From Haliclystus octoradiatus (lineage: Eukaryota > Cnidaria > Staurozoa > Stauromedusae > Haliclystidae), in contig OU744448.1 in NCBI GenBank assembly GCA_916610825.1, positions 33,107,660 through 33,171,659 of the forward strand: a stretch of DNA of 64,000 nt, written 5' to 3'. Positions 1 through 12,760 of this stretch are shown here, piece by piece. The notes under the pieces are model-generated. The model was not told where the DNA came from and ran no database searches. It saw only the letters and a list, made by a program, of their open reading frames with translations. A program made the position numbers and the translations under genes. How positions within the stretch are numbered: the stretch's first letter is position 1; the number at the start of each line of letters is the position of its first letter.

Positions 1-366
1 TACGATGGCAATAAAAACTGTCTGGTTCTTTTAAAAGCGCGCACTAATTTATCTAAAACTGGTTGCACATTTAAAATAAATAATAAAATACCATGATTCT
101 AAGTTTGACTATAATTGCTTGACTCTTTTATATCAAAGTTATTTACTTCGCAAAATATGAAGTATACTATACTCTTTCCGCTTTGTTGACAAAGTCTCAA
201 AGCCATTTTTACTTTTTGAATTATAAGGTCCTCAAATCAAAGCAAGGTAATGCCGATGACTACATATCACTCAACATGTATCACATGCATAGACATGTAT
301 CGACGTAAATTGATAAAATTTCATGAAAAAGTATCAAGTTTAATATGTTTAGATATATAACCATCC

Positions 367-1065
367 AAGTTGCCAAAGGTTTTTTGGGGGGAGGGGGTGT
401 CAAAATGTAGGTCTTTCACTTACTTCAACTTGTAGGTCTCTCCAAATAAATTGAGACATGCAGATGACTAGATATCACTAGGTAGTACTCTTAGACATGT
501 ATCAAAATCAATTCAAAATATTTCTTGAAAATCGACCGAGTTTATAATTAGATACAGCCACTTAAGTTGACAAAGGGGGCATTTGGGTTTATTCAAAAAA
601 CTAGGTTTACACTTTCTCCCACTTCTATGTAGGTTTCTTAACATAAAACAAGGGATGCCGATGATAATATATCATTAGAGATTACTCCTAGACATGTATT
701 GAAGTAAATTCAAAATAATTCTCGAAAATTGATCGAGTTTATATCTAAATATAGCCACTTAAGTTGACAAGGGGGGCATTTGGGGTTTTCAAAAAGCTGG
801 GTTCACACGTTCTCCAGCTTCTAGGTCTCTGAAAGTAAATTGAGACAGGCAGATGACTAGATATCACTAGATGGGACTCTTAGACATGTATCGAAGTAAA
901 TTCAGAACATTTCTTCAAAAAACATCTAGTTTATATTTTGATGAAGTTGACAAGGGGGGCATGTGGGGTTTTTCAAAAGCCGCATTTTCACTTTCTCCAA
1001 CTTCTAGGTCTCTTTAATTAAAACGAGGGATGCCGATGACTAGATATCACCAGATATTACTTGTA
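367..1065. repeat. Tandem subrepeats in left arm of foldback element
   Basis: Four units begin with a motif like AGTTGACAAGGGGGGCATTT, at 367 (diverged), 565, 762 and 945, so the period is about 183-198 bp. Each unit continues with a TAGGTCTCT-like stretch, a GATGCCGATGACTAGATATC-like stretch and a GACATGTATCGAAGTAAATT-like stretch. The same units appear in reverse complement in the right arm. Confidence 0.8.
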
Positions 1066-2036
1066 AACAACACCCAGCGTCTGTGGAGTTTAATTTGTGT
1101 TACAGTTTGTATATTTGTTCAACTATTAGAACATTGAGGAACAAATGAAATTGTTAGAACATTGAAACAACATAACATTAAACACATGAATATCTTTGCT
1201 ATTAAAATGAACTATTTCAAATTAATAATTCCTTCGTCGTAGAACACCCAAACACCTGACAAACTACTGTCACAAATTGAGGTGATGTGTACGTAAAACA
1301 GCGGGTGCACAGTCCAACTGCATGCTGCTGAGGCTGCCACATTTTGAGAGATAAAGTAAATCCAACAACTAAATTCCCTTGTATTTCATGTATTTCTTAA
1401 TAAATTATATTTATTTCAAGCATAGAAAATGATTGAAAATAGGGCAGATTCAACATTAAATATCTCCGCTTATCAGTTTCAAACTAAGAAATCATTGTCA
1501 CCATTCTTCATCATTTAGCTTCAGCTACTTGAATCTGTGTTAAAAATTTGTTGTGTCATGTGCTCTTTAAACTAGGTTACCTATATAGGCAAAATATCTA
1601 AATTTTCTAATTGCTCAGCATTCTAAAAATAGTGTTACGTTATGATTGAATATTAGTGCTCTCAAAACAATCCCGAAGTAACATAACGTTATAAGTTAAA
1701 GATATGACATGCTGTCATCTATTACATTCAAATAACGACACCATAATCAACCTTAGGCATAATTCAGAATACCTATTCATGTAGCTACGTCAAGTTCAAC
1801 ATTTGTAATTAAACAATCGTGAAATAATATAAAAAGAGGCCGATAAATTAGGAATTCCATTAATTAATTAACTAAATAAAAAGCACAAATTTCATGAAAA
1901 AATATTAATTTAGGATATAAAATATATAGGGTAGCCTCAAATTGATGTATCTAAATATACACTAATAATAACATAAAAGTAATTGTGTAGTCATTGCTGT
2001 TTTAATATTGATTGATGCCATAAAAACAGAGCTGTT

Positions 2037-2164
2037 TAATAATAAATAAATGCAAAAATGAGACATTCATATTTGCTACTAATAGTTTCGCCTTGAGCGA
2101 TCATCATGCAATTTAATCTATAGATATGATATGAATGTCTGATTTTTGTGTTTATTTATTATTA
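2037..2164. repeat. Short inverted repeat inside the foldback spacer
   Basis: Arms of about 36 bp at 2037-2072 and 2129-2164 pair with only two mismatches around a 56-bp loop. It may be a small nested MITE or simply the centre of the larger element. Confidence 0.6.
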
Positions 2165-2189
2165 GATATGAACTAGATATTTTTTCAAG

Positions 2190-2720
2190 TAATGTTTTGA
2201 ATACTTGTCTAAGAGAAATTTCTATTGACATCTAGTCATCGGCATCCCTTATTTTAATATGAGGGACCTAGAAATTGGAAAAAGTGTAAATCCGGCTTTT
2301 TGAAAAGACACAAATGCCCCCTTTGATAACTTAAATGGCTCAATCTGAATATAAACTTGATATTTTGTCAATAAATGTTTTGAACCTACTTCAATATTTG
2401 TCAAAGAGTAATCTCTAATGATACTTAATCATCAGTACCCCTTGTTTAACTTTGAGGGACCTAGAAGTTGGAGAAGGTGTAAGCCCAGCTTTTTGAAAAA
2501 CCCCAAATGTCCCCTTTGTCAACTTAAGCGGCTATATCTAAATATAAACTGGATCCTTTTTAGAGAAATATTTTGAACTTACTTCGATACATGTCTAAGA
2601 GTAGCATCTAGCGATATCTAGTCATCTGCATGTCTCAATTTATTTGGATAGACCTACAAGTTTAAGTGAAAGACCAGCATTTTGACCCCCCTCCCCCCAA
2701 AACACCTTTGTCAACCTGGA
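2190..2720. repeat. Tandem subrepeats in right arm of foldback element
   Basis: Reverse-complement units of the left-arm repeat are seen. CCCCTTTG..AACTT motifs lie near 2318, 2512 and 2703, and GACATCTAGTCATCGGCATC-like blocks lie near 2230 and 2600. Three units are visible against four on the left, so the arms have diverged in copy number. Confidence 0.75.
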
Positions 2721-3091
2721 TGGTTATATATCTAAACATAATAAACTTGATACTTTTTCATGAAATTTTATCAATTTACGTCGATACATGTCTATGCATG
2801 TGATACATGTTGAGTGATATATGTAGTCATCGGCATATCTTGCTTTGATTTGAGAGACCTTATAATTCAAAAAGAAAAAGATGGCTTTCAGACTTTGTCA
2901 ACAAAACGGAATGAGTTACATGAGTATAGTATAATTCGTATTTTGAAAACTAAATAACTTATCAAAGAGTCAAGCAATTATAGTCAAACTTAGAATCATA
3001 GTAGTTTATGAATTATTTTAAATGTGCAACCAGTTTGAGATAGATTAGTGCGCGCTTTTAGAAGAACCAGACAGTTTTTATTGCCAACGTA

Positions 3092-4734
3092 GGCCTATCG
3101 AAGGTTATCTAGACTTTGTTGAACTCGACTGTCGTGTTTTTGCAAAATCAATATCGAGCTGCTCTTTGTTGAAGCATTATCAAATACTGCCAACAGTTTC
3201 AAACTTAGATAAGTCATAGTTTATTATGTGCTTACCTTTTTAGCGATGTAGATTCTCGACTACAGTGTGTCTACAACCATAGAATAATCAAATAATAGGC
3301 CATGACATTCAGAAATTAAGATTTATGCCGTCGACTATTTGACGAAATTGACTTGATAATAAAAGTTTTTCTGAATCCATTTAATCGTAAAATTTTTATT
3401 GTGAAGTGTAATCAAGTATTCAATTTTAATTAAGAAATATAAAGTGTAATCTAAATATAAGTCATAGGTTTCCTTCGTTTTACGTCTGCTTCTGATCGCC
3501 ATTTTGTGAAGATAACTTACGTGTTAGGCTTTGGCCGCACAATTAGAGCAAATTGACCGCTTTGAATATGTTACGGCACATGCGCGCGCAGGTGGTCACA
3601 ACTTCTATCTGTTTGTCAAATCGCGTACTGTACAGTTGCTGAGAGACAATATAGAAAGTCATTCAAGTGCGAAAATGCTTAGCGCTTCAGTCTGAGAAAG
3701 CATTGTTGTTGAAAATGGAAACAGTTTTCATTGGTTTTTATTAACTTCGATGTATTTATTTAAGAAATGAAGCTGGCCATGTACGCCTCTGGTTAATAAC
3801 AAAACCATTGATATGTGTTTCAATTCAATTGCATCAAAAATGGCATCGTGAATCCCTGCCTTGCATACGGACATACAAATGGAAATAAGGTAAATTTAAA
3901 AGTAGATTTATATTTTTCAGTATAGATGCGCAATATGAAATATTTTGATAGAAAGCCGTTTTGATATTTTACATAAAATCTACCCGTCCATGCTTTTGTA
4001 AATGACCATGGTTTAATATATATTCTGTACAGAATGCTATGGACTATGTTTTAGTCGAATAATAAATCATTTCAATCTATTATAACTGCATATCAAAGTT
4101 TTCAAGCTGACATATCAAAATGAGATCAGAAACTAAGCTCAGTAATTTCCTATTTCTTCGACAATTGACACGCCACACTGAATTACGCTTTTAAAGTAAA
4201 GAATTAATAATATGTAATCACCCAGAATAAACACAACATGAGTGTATACTTATGTTGAAGAATGATTTCTCTTGAATTGCAATACTCTTCTAACTCTTTC
4301 AAATAATCTAAGCATGCATATTAATTTGAAACAAATATTTCTTCCTACTTGTTCATAACATCAACATATGACGCGATTTTGTATTACCAACTTGTGAGAG
4401 ATTTAGAGCAATTGCACGCGTTATTTTCCAAGACATGCGCAATGTAAATTGGCCCATTATAGGCACTACGTGATAAAAACAGAACCACGATGCTACACTA
4501 GTGGAAATTTCTTGCGACGCAGACATCATCTTTGTAATGCGCGCAGGAGAAACTATGGGCTGAAATTTGGGTCTTCAAAATCCTTTGTTGAGATTTGACT
4601 AAGTATGCGCGGATCTGAGCTGGCTGTCGGGGTAGCTTCGCGGCTCCTTGCCTGAGCTCGCGCGCATCCAATAATGAAACTTTCTGGGTTAAAAACTTGC
4701 CAAAATAATTAAACAATTGCAATACACTCTGGGA
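3092..4734. other. No gene seen
   Basis: There is no coding potential beyond short shadow ORFs. A stretch near 3840-3920 resembles 33680-33770, with a shared GACA-rich ACAAATGGAATA-like block followed by AAGTAGAT, so this is also repeat-derived. Confidence 0.4.
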
Positions 4735-6115
4735 ACATGTAAAATGTATAAGTCCTTGAATTTATGAGTTCAAAAATATGAAAAGATAGTCTAAATGCTG
4801 TGTAATGTAATTTTTTACCATTTACAATCAATTTTCTACCATTAATGTAAGGTTTTACCACAATCATTTATGTCTTGTATACATGTGAAGTTGTATTCTA
4901 TGTGTAACTTACGTCAATATCATATGTAATTCATGTAATATATCTGTGTAATATGAATTATAAATTAGTCCTAGTTTGGCCGTCGGTGTGTTCGCTGGAA
5001 CTCAATGTCTTTATAGCCACATTAGAGAAACGTGTCTTGTCTTCGTCGAATATTATCGACTGGTGGAACCTAACCTTTTTATATTCTTCAACATAAGTGG
5101 CCTTAAGAAATCGCCCCTAAAAGGGAGCTAATTCCCTGAAGAGAGAGCTATACTTAGATAAAATATTTGGAAAACTACTTGAAAATAATAAATATTTCCA
5201 AACAGCCAAAACTGTTTTACCAAAAAAGAATCAGAGAATCATCTAGCAGAACTGAATCTCTTGCTTTCTTTATCTTCACCCTGATCTTAAGATTAATATC
5301 AACTTAGTTTCCTCTTATTATGTTGCCTGTCATATACAGGGCATTTACCAAATTATACCCATTTGAGCCAATGAGTCAATCAATTCACGATATGTACGAC
5401 TGTGAAAATAACACATAGCTGGAATTATACCTGTATGTTTTCATCCATCTGAGCTTGAAGCATCTCTTTTTATTATCATCATATTATTTTCTATTATAGA
5501 CCATGTAACCAGAATTCCGAATAAGAATAGTAGAATAATGACCTATGCTTTCCTCGAATTGTCGGCAGTATATAAATACCATATGCAAACTTACTCAATG
5601 ATCTTTTTTCCAATAAAAAGTCCACGCGATCCAAGTGTCTACCACGATATTGTTCCAGAAGAACTTACATCTGCTTTTCAATGTTAAATTTACACCTTGA
5701 GCTTTTCAATGTTAAATATATCATACAAAGCCAATAAAAAGGACAATCCATGCTCAGTATAGGTGCTAATTTAATTTAATTTGAGTGCAGACCGTACAAT
5801 GACGATTACATGAAAATAAATGTTGTGGACGGATGACAAATATAACGATGACAAATAAATAGAAATTTTGTTAGTTAACCATGTATAATCTTGTAAAAGA
5901 TAGTTATGATAAATGATATATGTAATGTAAAAACTCTATTTTCAACTGAAATAAGATTTACATTTAGCATGGTATATTACGATAAACAATCATTAAATTA
6001 CATTAAACAGATAAAATTAATACCTTGTGTTCTTTAATGTCTTCTCTTTCTCTTGTTAATTTCACAATAACACTAATCAATATTACATTGTCATTGTGGC
6101 CACACTTTTTAGGAT
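4735..6115. repeat. Dispersed repeat, copy A
   Basis: It shares long collinear stretches with 37245-39970. Examples are a TTCGCTGGAACTCAATGTC block at 4990, a block with CCCCTAAAAGGGAGCTA at 5113, a GACCATGTAA..CAG block at 5500, a GAGTGCAGACCGT block at 5782, and the closing AATAACACTAAT..ATTACATTG block at 6065-6095. Copy A lacks about 1.6 kb present in copy B. No ORF is supported. It may be a non-coding transposon or an old segmental duplication. Confidence 0.7.
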
Positions 6116-6985
6116 GGACACTACATATTACGAATTGGGAATTGCTCGAAAAATTATATGAATTGGAATATGGGATTTTTTCACTTACATTAAATACGCT
6201 GATATAAATTACATTTGAAGTTAGACCATCTGTTGTCCTTCAAAAAATGAAATCTCGTGAAGCAAACCCAGAGTTCTACAACTTTTTTACTCAATTGCCT
6301 ATTGAAAGCATGCTCTGTATAAAGTTCCCGAGCTTTACCACATTAATTTTAGTCAAACGCAATCATTAAAGTCTTGCCAACATTTAGGGTTCTTCTTTGT
6401 CCAACGCAGCCATTATTTAAATGTAATACATATACAACAAGAAATTCAGTGAAGAATCTGGAGTAAATGGGAAATTAAAAATTGATATAATAGTAACTTG
6501 CAACCCATTAAACAAGGCAAACGTGTTCACCTTCATTTGATGCTACCCAACAGAAGAGATTATCCCAGTCAATATATTTCTAACTCAATCAACACATCAA
6601 ATGTTAATAGGCGTTCATCTTACCTTAAAAAGCAACGATATCATGCCAAGTTTGCTTTAACGCATACAATACCATTTTAATATTATCATCTATCGAAATA
6701 TTGCATACTATATCAAAAGGCATAAAAATATTCTTAGGATAATAATTCGAAAATTATTATAGTAATCAAAATACATGATACATATAAATTTGTTGTTTTA
6801 TTTTTTCTCCTTGGTTGAAAGCCTCATCTAACCGTACAGACTATTCAGGAAGTGGATCGAAAACTTATCTTCGGCTACTGTAAATGTTTAACATTACGAC
6901 CTCATTCAGCAATATGATTTCTTTGATCCTATAAATTTATATAAACATTCACATTTTACTCCAGACATGAAATGAGATTAACCGG
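6116..6985. other. No gene seen
   Basis: The stretch is AT-rich with scattered ORFs of 60 codons or fewer and no recognisable domain. It may include the 5' untranslated part of the LINE that becomes recognisable at about 6990. Confidence 0.4.
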
Positions 6986-7520
6986 CTGGAGGCGACTGCT
7001 GAACGTACAGAAAAATTGGGTAAACTGGTCAACTTACGACTTTACGGTGTACAAGGAGATGAGGATTTGACTACATCTGTTATAAATATGGCAAAACATC
7101 ATCTTTCAATTGATTTACAAAACAGTGACTTTTCTGCTAGGAGATTATTACCCCGAAAAGGAAATCTACCATTTTCAATAAATTCTGAGCTTCAGCACGA
7201 GGCACTGCACAACACCACCACACGTGGGAACCATGAAAACAACTTAATTGAGAAACCGCTGTCAAAGCCGCCCTTACTGTCCTCCTCACCTTTCACGACA
7301 TTTTGGAACAGACGTCGAATCTTCAATTCGAAATAGGATTTAAAAGGTACAGGCTCGTTTCTTTCAGAGGACCTTAGCGCTGAAGGAGTGAAACTTTTCT
7401 TTGAATGTCGACAGCTGCGTAAACCTGAAAGATATCAGGATGCTGGACTAACAACTCGTACATTGTCTGACAAAATCGTCAAAATCTCAGATTATCACGC
7501 CTTTCAAGCTGTTACTCATG
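6986..7520 (+). pseudogene. LINE ORF1 remnant (CR1/L2-like RNA-binding protein)
   Basis: The reading frame from about 6992 gives a short coiled stretch, then NLRLYGVQGDED and a basic RRLLPRKGN segment. This is the pattern of the RRM-like core of LINE ORF1 proteins (a GV.E/D motif, a helix, then an arginine-rich motif). A second fragment at 7388-7520 (KLFFECRQLRK..) resembles the C-terminal part. A stop at 7336 and a frame change break the ORF. Identification rests on the motif pattern and on ORF2 following directly downstream. This is a dead copy. Confidence 0.55.
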
Positions 7521-7672
7521 ATTGGTCCTCGACTGTATTATTTATTATTATTTTTTACAATGATTTTTCCGCCAATTTAAATGATGAATGACAAACGAGA
7601 AGAGGTTTACAGTAGCAGTGATTTAATAGAACGCATAAATATATAACAGCTGCTAACGTTCCCATAAATCAA

Positions 7673-7996
7673 ATGTCTTTAGCTACACAAAACGTTAGAA
7701 CTTTGCTTAAAAAGCACGACAACTTGGATGAATTTCTTCATGTTTCGAAGATAAAGGCTCTAGCCGTACAGGACATTTGGCATGGTGGTGAGATTTCTCT
7801 AAATGCTGACAATTATGTTTACAAGGAACGCTCTGTGACTGGGGGTGGTGGTGTAGTTTTGATTATTCATAATTCCCAGACATACTCTTTAAATCACGAT
7901 TTGTCGCAAATTAATGATGATATAGAACTAATGTTGCAGAAAGTGGCAGTTTTGTTTTTATTTCAAGATATACTCCTCCTTATTCAAAATTGAGTA
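7673..7996 (+). pseudogene. LINE ORF2, N-terminal part of the endonuclease
   Basis: The N-terminal half of an APE-type LINE endonuclease is readable: TQNVRTLLKKHDNLDEF, then LAVQDIWH (where Et/D-type residues are usual), then a GGGGVVLII strand. After a frameshift near 7945 the other frame gives RYTPPYSKLSNVEAF, matching the IYRPP..S..F motif of CR1/L2 elements. The ORF breaks off at about 7997, where the inverted-repeat sequence begins. The 3' remainder resumes at about 22060, about 20-30 codons further on, so one LINE has been split. Confidence 0.75.
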
Positions 7997-8289
7997 ATGT
8001 TGAGGCGTTTTCTGTTGCCATTAGTTGTCACCTTCATGTTTAGTCACAATCATTGTCATCGTTCATTAGTTTCTATTTGTGTTCGTAATGTTTTATTGTG
8101 ATTGATTGCATTCATCGTATTGTTTAGTATTTCAATAGTTATCATTTGTGCTTTGTATTATATGGAACTTCTTCCTGTCTGTTTTGTGGTGGAGTTCTGT
8201 GTTAAATGTGTTTAAGTTAGTTCTCGCCTAGCCACCGTCACATCAACATGTCGCTTGAGCTCAACATTCCTTGCCTTAGAGATAAGTAT
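7997..8289 (+). repeat. Left copy of a 290-bp inverted repeat (element X)
   Basis: The stretch from GTTGAGGCGTTTTCTGTTGC to TAAGTAT matches 25020-25310 in reverse complement with high similarity over the full length. It directly abuts the ISL2EU-like transposon on one side and the LINE endonuclease on the other. It therefore looks like part of an insertion in the LINE that later received the transposon. No ORF of its own is supported. Confidence 0.8.
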
Positions 8290-8290
8290 A

Positions 8291-8353
8291 GAGCGTTTTC
8301 CTCTGACGTCACGCTCTCTTCAAATTTTTACGGCAGCCATGTTTGTGTTCCTT
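8291..8353 (+). repeat. Left terminal inverted repeat of the 13.5-kb transposon
   Basis: The outermost GAGCGTTTTCC is identical to the complement of the right end. TGACGTCA follows at 8304, and the inner block CCATGTTTGTGTTCC is shared with the right terminus. The middle of the repeat is imperfect. The TGACGTCA palindrome resembles a CRE-type bZIP site and could serve the adjacent SWIM gene promoter, which is inference. Confidence 0.75.
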
Positions 8354-8379
8354 CCGTTTGTGTTCATTTCTTATTAGCA

Positions 8380-9215
8380 ATGGCGAACGAAGGATCGAAT
8401 GTAGTCAAAGATCAAAACCGTGATTTATCTATCGATATACCATTATCTACTTATGCTCAGAATTTGGAAAAGCATGTGAGAGATCGATATTTACAAAAAT
8501 TCACTGTTATTGGTGTTGATCCTATTTTAATACCCGAAGAAAACTTTGATGGCGAAAGCTTTCCTCCTGTCGAAGCGACAGATATTTTTTCATATCTTGT
8601 TCTTGACACAAGTCATTACACCAGACAGCAATTTAAAGCATTCAAAAGTCTGGAAGCTTATAACCAAATGGTTTCTGGTTTTATAAATTGTGTAATGGGG
8701 TGCATTATAAAAGACACGTTTATATTATTTGGAAAAGTTAGGCATTCTCAGCGAATGAACGACCCTCCTGTACCGCTGTGGATATTGTGTCAGAAAAGTG
8801 GAACTATATTATGTGCACATTGCATCGGATGTAAAGCTGGCTTAGGCGAGGTGTGCTCACACGTAGCAAGTATTCTCTTTTACGTTGAAGTCTGGAATAG
8901 GATACATGATAAGCTTGCTTGCACTCAAGTTAAATGTACTTGGCTTCTCCCAACAGCTGTCAAAGAAATAACTTAGTCTCCAATTAAAAACATTAACTTT
9001 TCATCCGTCAAAAAGTTAAAAAACAAGTTGAATGAATCTATCAAAGAAGCTCAAAAGAATTTATCAAATAACACTAATCATATGGCTGACCGTACGATTT
9101 TAATACCAGTGACGAAGACTACACAGCAAAATCCTTCGCGGTTATTTAGAGACAATAAAGGTGTCTTTCAAGAAATTATTCCTACAAAACAAGACCATTT
9201 GAAGTTTTCCGTGTG
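8380..9215 (+). pseudogene. SWIM zinc-finger protein, N-terminal exon of the YqaJ-type transposon protein
   Basis: The ORF opens with MANEGSNVVKDQNRDL at 8380, just inside the transposon end. An ATG at 8248 lies in flanking repeat DNA and is unlikely to be the true start. The diagnostic part is FGKVRHSQRMNDPPVPLW followed by AHCIGCKAGLGEVCSHVA (C148, C151, C159, H161 of the 8380 frame), a SWIM-type zinc finger. The usual CxC is CxxC here. A TAG at 8974-8976 interrupts the frame, but homology-like sequence (NINFSSVKKLKNKLNESIK) continues in the same frame to a GTAAGG donor at 9216. In proteins of this type the SWIM region normally precedes a YqaJ nuclease in one polypeptide. I infer splicing to an exon near 16500, but the acceptor is not resolved. 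Confidence 0.7.
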
Positions 9216-10639
9216 GTAAGGAATTTTGTGTTATATCAATGCAATTTTTCCTAAATTAATTAACACCTTAAGGAGTTGAGTGGTAATCAGAATAAGACCA
9301 AAAAGCTTCCTTTTTATCAATATTTTCTTCAATAATTAACACCTTCTTCGATTATTTGAGTAGAATCGGGCTATTAACTGATATAATTTTCTTGTTTCAG
9401 AATAATTTCGTTACACAGAAACTTTATATTTTCACACATATGATCCCTATATATCCTTTATAAATAAATACTAGTATCCTAGTATACCCACCCCCTTTTG
9501 CATGAGCAAATCTATTTCAGTATCTATCCAAACACAATATGAACACAATCCTTTTAACTAATTTCGTAGTTATTATAATTCATACAATCAACTTTATAAG
9601 GAATTATTAAGTCTACGAAGTATTAAAAAACGAAAGTATAATAAGTGCAAAGCAAAATCCTTAAAATCACTTACAAGAATCTTTTAATAAGTATCAAGAA
9701 TACATTTCCTTGAAACAACAATACTTGGCTGTTCCGTGAGGTAAGAATATAAATTGTTGTTTCAAGACGAAATTTTCTTTTTTTTTCACACGCTATTCAA
9801 TTGAATTTAGCTGTTAATTGCCGCTACTTTCTTGTTTCAAGAATAATTGTCTACATAGAATCAGAGATGCTCGCACCTTCCAACAATGATATTCTCCTTT
9901 CAATTGGCTTTTTTCTTAATTGGAGTATATTTCTGTTCAACCTAATACGGTATTTTTGCCCTTTCTTGGCAGAAATAGAATCATAATCCAAACAACAAAC
10001 GATATATAACTTGATTAAAATCATGATTTTAATTAAAATATTATAGTTCATTTATCAAATATCAAACATTTTATTCAACAATCTACATGAATAATTCCAA
10101 AAGTGTTTACATATTTTGTTACTAGACTCAATTAAGAAGAACTAATGTAACTTCAATACATATCACTTAATACATCATTTTAGTAGTTAAATGTAATAAA
10201 AACGTTTTATGTCTATTTAACAAAGCTCAAGATTATTTAGACTATATACGATGATTATAATAGTAATTTGTTATTTATGAGATTACCATCTAACTTCAAT
10301 ATAGTTCATTATTGACAGTACAAAGTTCTTGAGTATGGTTTTACCAATAAAAAATGTTTTATGGCACATTGGCATTGCCAAGAACGATAGATGGATGGTA
10401 TAGTATATTCCCAAAACGAAAAGTTAAACCAAGTAACAGATATGTGTTCCTGGTGAAAAGGCAAACAGAAAAGAGTTGAGTAAGTGAAACATATATCCTC
10501 AGTTAAAACTGGAGAAAAGACACAATAATAGAGTAGCAATGCCAATAATATAAAGATGATAACAGCTCATTAATATATGATGAAATTTTCATAAAATTAA
10601 ATTGATGGTAATTATTCAGTGATACACAGCTATATTACG
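9216..10639. other. Intron-like interior of the transposon, no gene seen
   Basis: No supported ORF. Degenerate repeated phrases such as AATTAACACCTT and TTTCTTGTTTCA..GAATAAT recur (9250-9400, 9825-9850). This is probably the 5' part of the intron joining the SWIM and YqaJ exons. Confidence 0.45.
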
Positions 10640-12760
10640 TTACTTCAACTCCAAGAATCCACTTTCTAGTTAACTGACGTGCAAATTGTAAATAGTAGCA
10701 ATAATAATAATGGTAATGTAATAATAATGGGATCATTCAACGTCAGTGCTTGCTACGTGGTCAATGAAAATAATCAAAGCATTTATAGAATGAGAATCAA
10801 AAATGATACATGCTAGATTATGCTACCTTACTTCACGAATCGTCCTTCTAGTTAACTTACATGCAACCTGAAGCACCATAATCTAGCATATCTTATTTTT
10901 GTCTCTAATTTTACTATAAAATCTAAAGTGAAGTTAATAAAATATAATATTCTATGTGATGGTCTTTGGAATTTCCCAATTATTGATATTATGAAGTCTA
11001 ATATAAATTATAATAATAGTAATAATAATAATAATAATAATGGTAATATAACAATAATGGGATCGTTCTACGTCAGTTCTTGGTACGTGGTCAATGAAAT
11101 AATCAAAGCATTTATAGAATGAGAATCAAAAATGATACTTGTTAGATTATGTTACTTTACTTCAAGAATCGTCCTTCTAGTTAACTTAGATGCAACCTGA
11201 AGCACCATGATCTAGCATATCTTATTTTTGTCTCTAATTTTACTGTAAAATCTAAAGTGAAGTTAATAAATATAATATCCTATGTGATGGTCGTTGTGAT
11301 CTCTCAATTATTGATAATATGAAGTCTAATATAAATTATCATAATAGGAGTAAAAATAATAATGGTAATATAATAATGATGGTATCATTCTACGTCAGTT
11401 CTTGGTACGTGGTCAATGAAAATAACCAAAGCATTTATAGAATGAGAATCAAAATGATACTTGCTAGATTACGTTACGTTACTTCAAGAATCGTCCTTCT
11501 AGTTAACTTAGATGCAACCTGAAGCACCATAGTCTAGCATAGCTTATTTTTGTCTCTACTTTTACTATAAAATCTAAAGTGAAGCTAATAAAATATAATA
11601 TCCTATGTGATGGACCTTTGTTAGCACGCAAAGCAGTATGTTGAACGTTATTTCAAAAGAACAAAATATTTAGTCAAAAATGAAATGAAAACGTTTCTAC
11701 CATGACAGCATAGACTCAAGGCCACTTACGTAACCATGAGTTAAAAATGATACTTGCTAGATTATGTTACGTTACTTCAAGAATCATCCTTCTAGTTAAC
11801 TTAGATGCAACCTGAAGCACCATAACCTTGCATATCTTATTTTTGTCTCTAATTTTACTATAAAATCTAAAGTGAAGATAATAAAATATAATATCCTATG
11901 TGATGGTCATTGGAATCCCTCAATTATTGATATTATGAAGTCTAATAAATTATAATAATAGTAATAATAATAATAATGGTAAAATAATAATAATAATGGG
12001 ATCATTCCACATCAGTTCTTGGTACATGGTCAATGAAAATAATCAAAGCATTTATAGAATGAGAATCAAAAATGATACATGCTAGATTATGTTACGTTAC
12101 TTCAAGAATCGTCCTTCTAGTTAACTTAGGTGAAACTTGAAGCACCATAATCTAGCAAATCATACTTTTGCCTCCAATTTACTATAAAAACTAAAGTAAA
12201 GTTAATAAAATATAACATCCTATGTGATTGTCGTTGGAATCTCTCAATTATTGATAATATGAAGTCTAATATAAATTATAATAATAGGAGTAAAATAATA
12301 ATAGTAATATAATAATAATGGTATCATTCTACCTCAGTTCTTCGTACGTGGTCAAGAAAATAATCAAAGCATTTATAGAATGAGAATCAAAAATGATACA
12401 TGCTATATTACGTTACGTTACTTCAAGAATCGTCCTTCTAGTTAACTTAGATGCAACCTGAAGCACCATGATCTAGCATATCTTATTTTTGTCTCTAAGT
12501 TTACTGTAAAATCTAAAGTGAAGTTAATAAATATAATATCCTATGTGATGGTCGTTGGAATCTCTCAAATATTGATATTATGAAGTCTAATATAAATTCT
12601 AATAATAATAATAGTGCCGTGGTAGTATAATAATAATGGGATCGTTTCACATCAGTTCTTGGTACGTAATCAATGAAATAATCAAAGCATTTTGAGAATG
12701 AGAGTCAAAAGACACATGCTAGATAATATTACTTCAAGAATCACCCTTGAAGTTTGATGC
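10640..12760 (+). repeat. About 325-bp tandem repeat array, about six copies
   Basis: The phrase CCTGAAGCACCATAATCTAG recurs with AAGCACC at 10871, 11200, 11522, 11815, 12140 and 12461. Spacing is 329, 322, 293, 325 and 321 bp. Each unit holds a short AAT/ATA microsatellite, a CAGTTCTTGGTACGTGGTCA block and a GAATCGTCCTTCTAGTTAAC block. The unit at 11600-11740 contains a foreign stretch in place of the central part. Short ORFs seen here are products of the repeat and not genes. Confidence 0.9.

Larger units (their letters stand above)
1..3091. mobile_element. Foldback-type element with long inverted repeats
   Basis: The first bases (TACGATGGCAATAAAAACTG) recur in reverse complement at 3072-3091, and similarity continues inward for roughly 1 kb on each side, leaving a central unique region of about 1.1 kb. 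No transposase ORF is present, so this looks like a non-autonomous foldback or long-TIR element. The left end coincides with the window edge, so the left target duplication cannot be read and the element may extend further. The class is not determined. Confidence 0.75.

Noticed and set aside
4498-4722. 74-codon minus-strand ORF
   Set aside because: There is no domain, no splice context, and it overlaps the start of a dispersed repeat.
8248-8379. ATG at 8248 as the start of the SWIM protein
   Set aside because: The first 14 codons lie in the flanking repeat X and the next 30 in the transposon terminal repeat. MANEG at 8380 is the better start.
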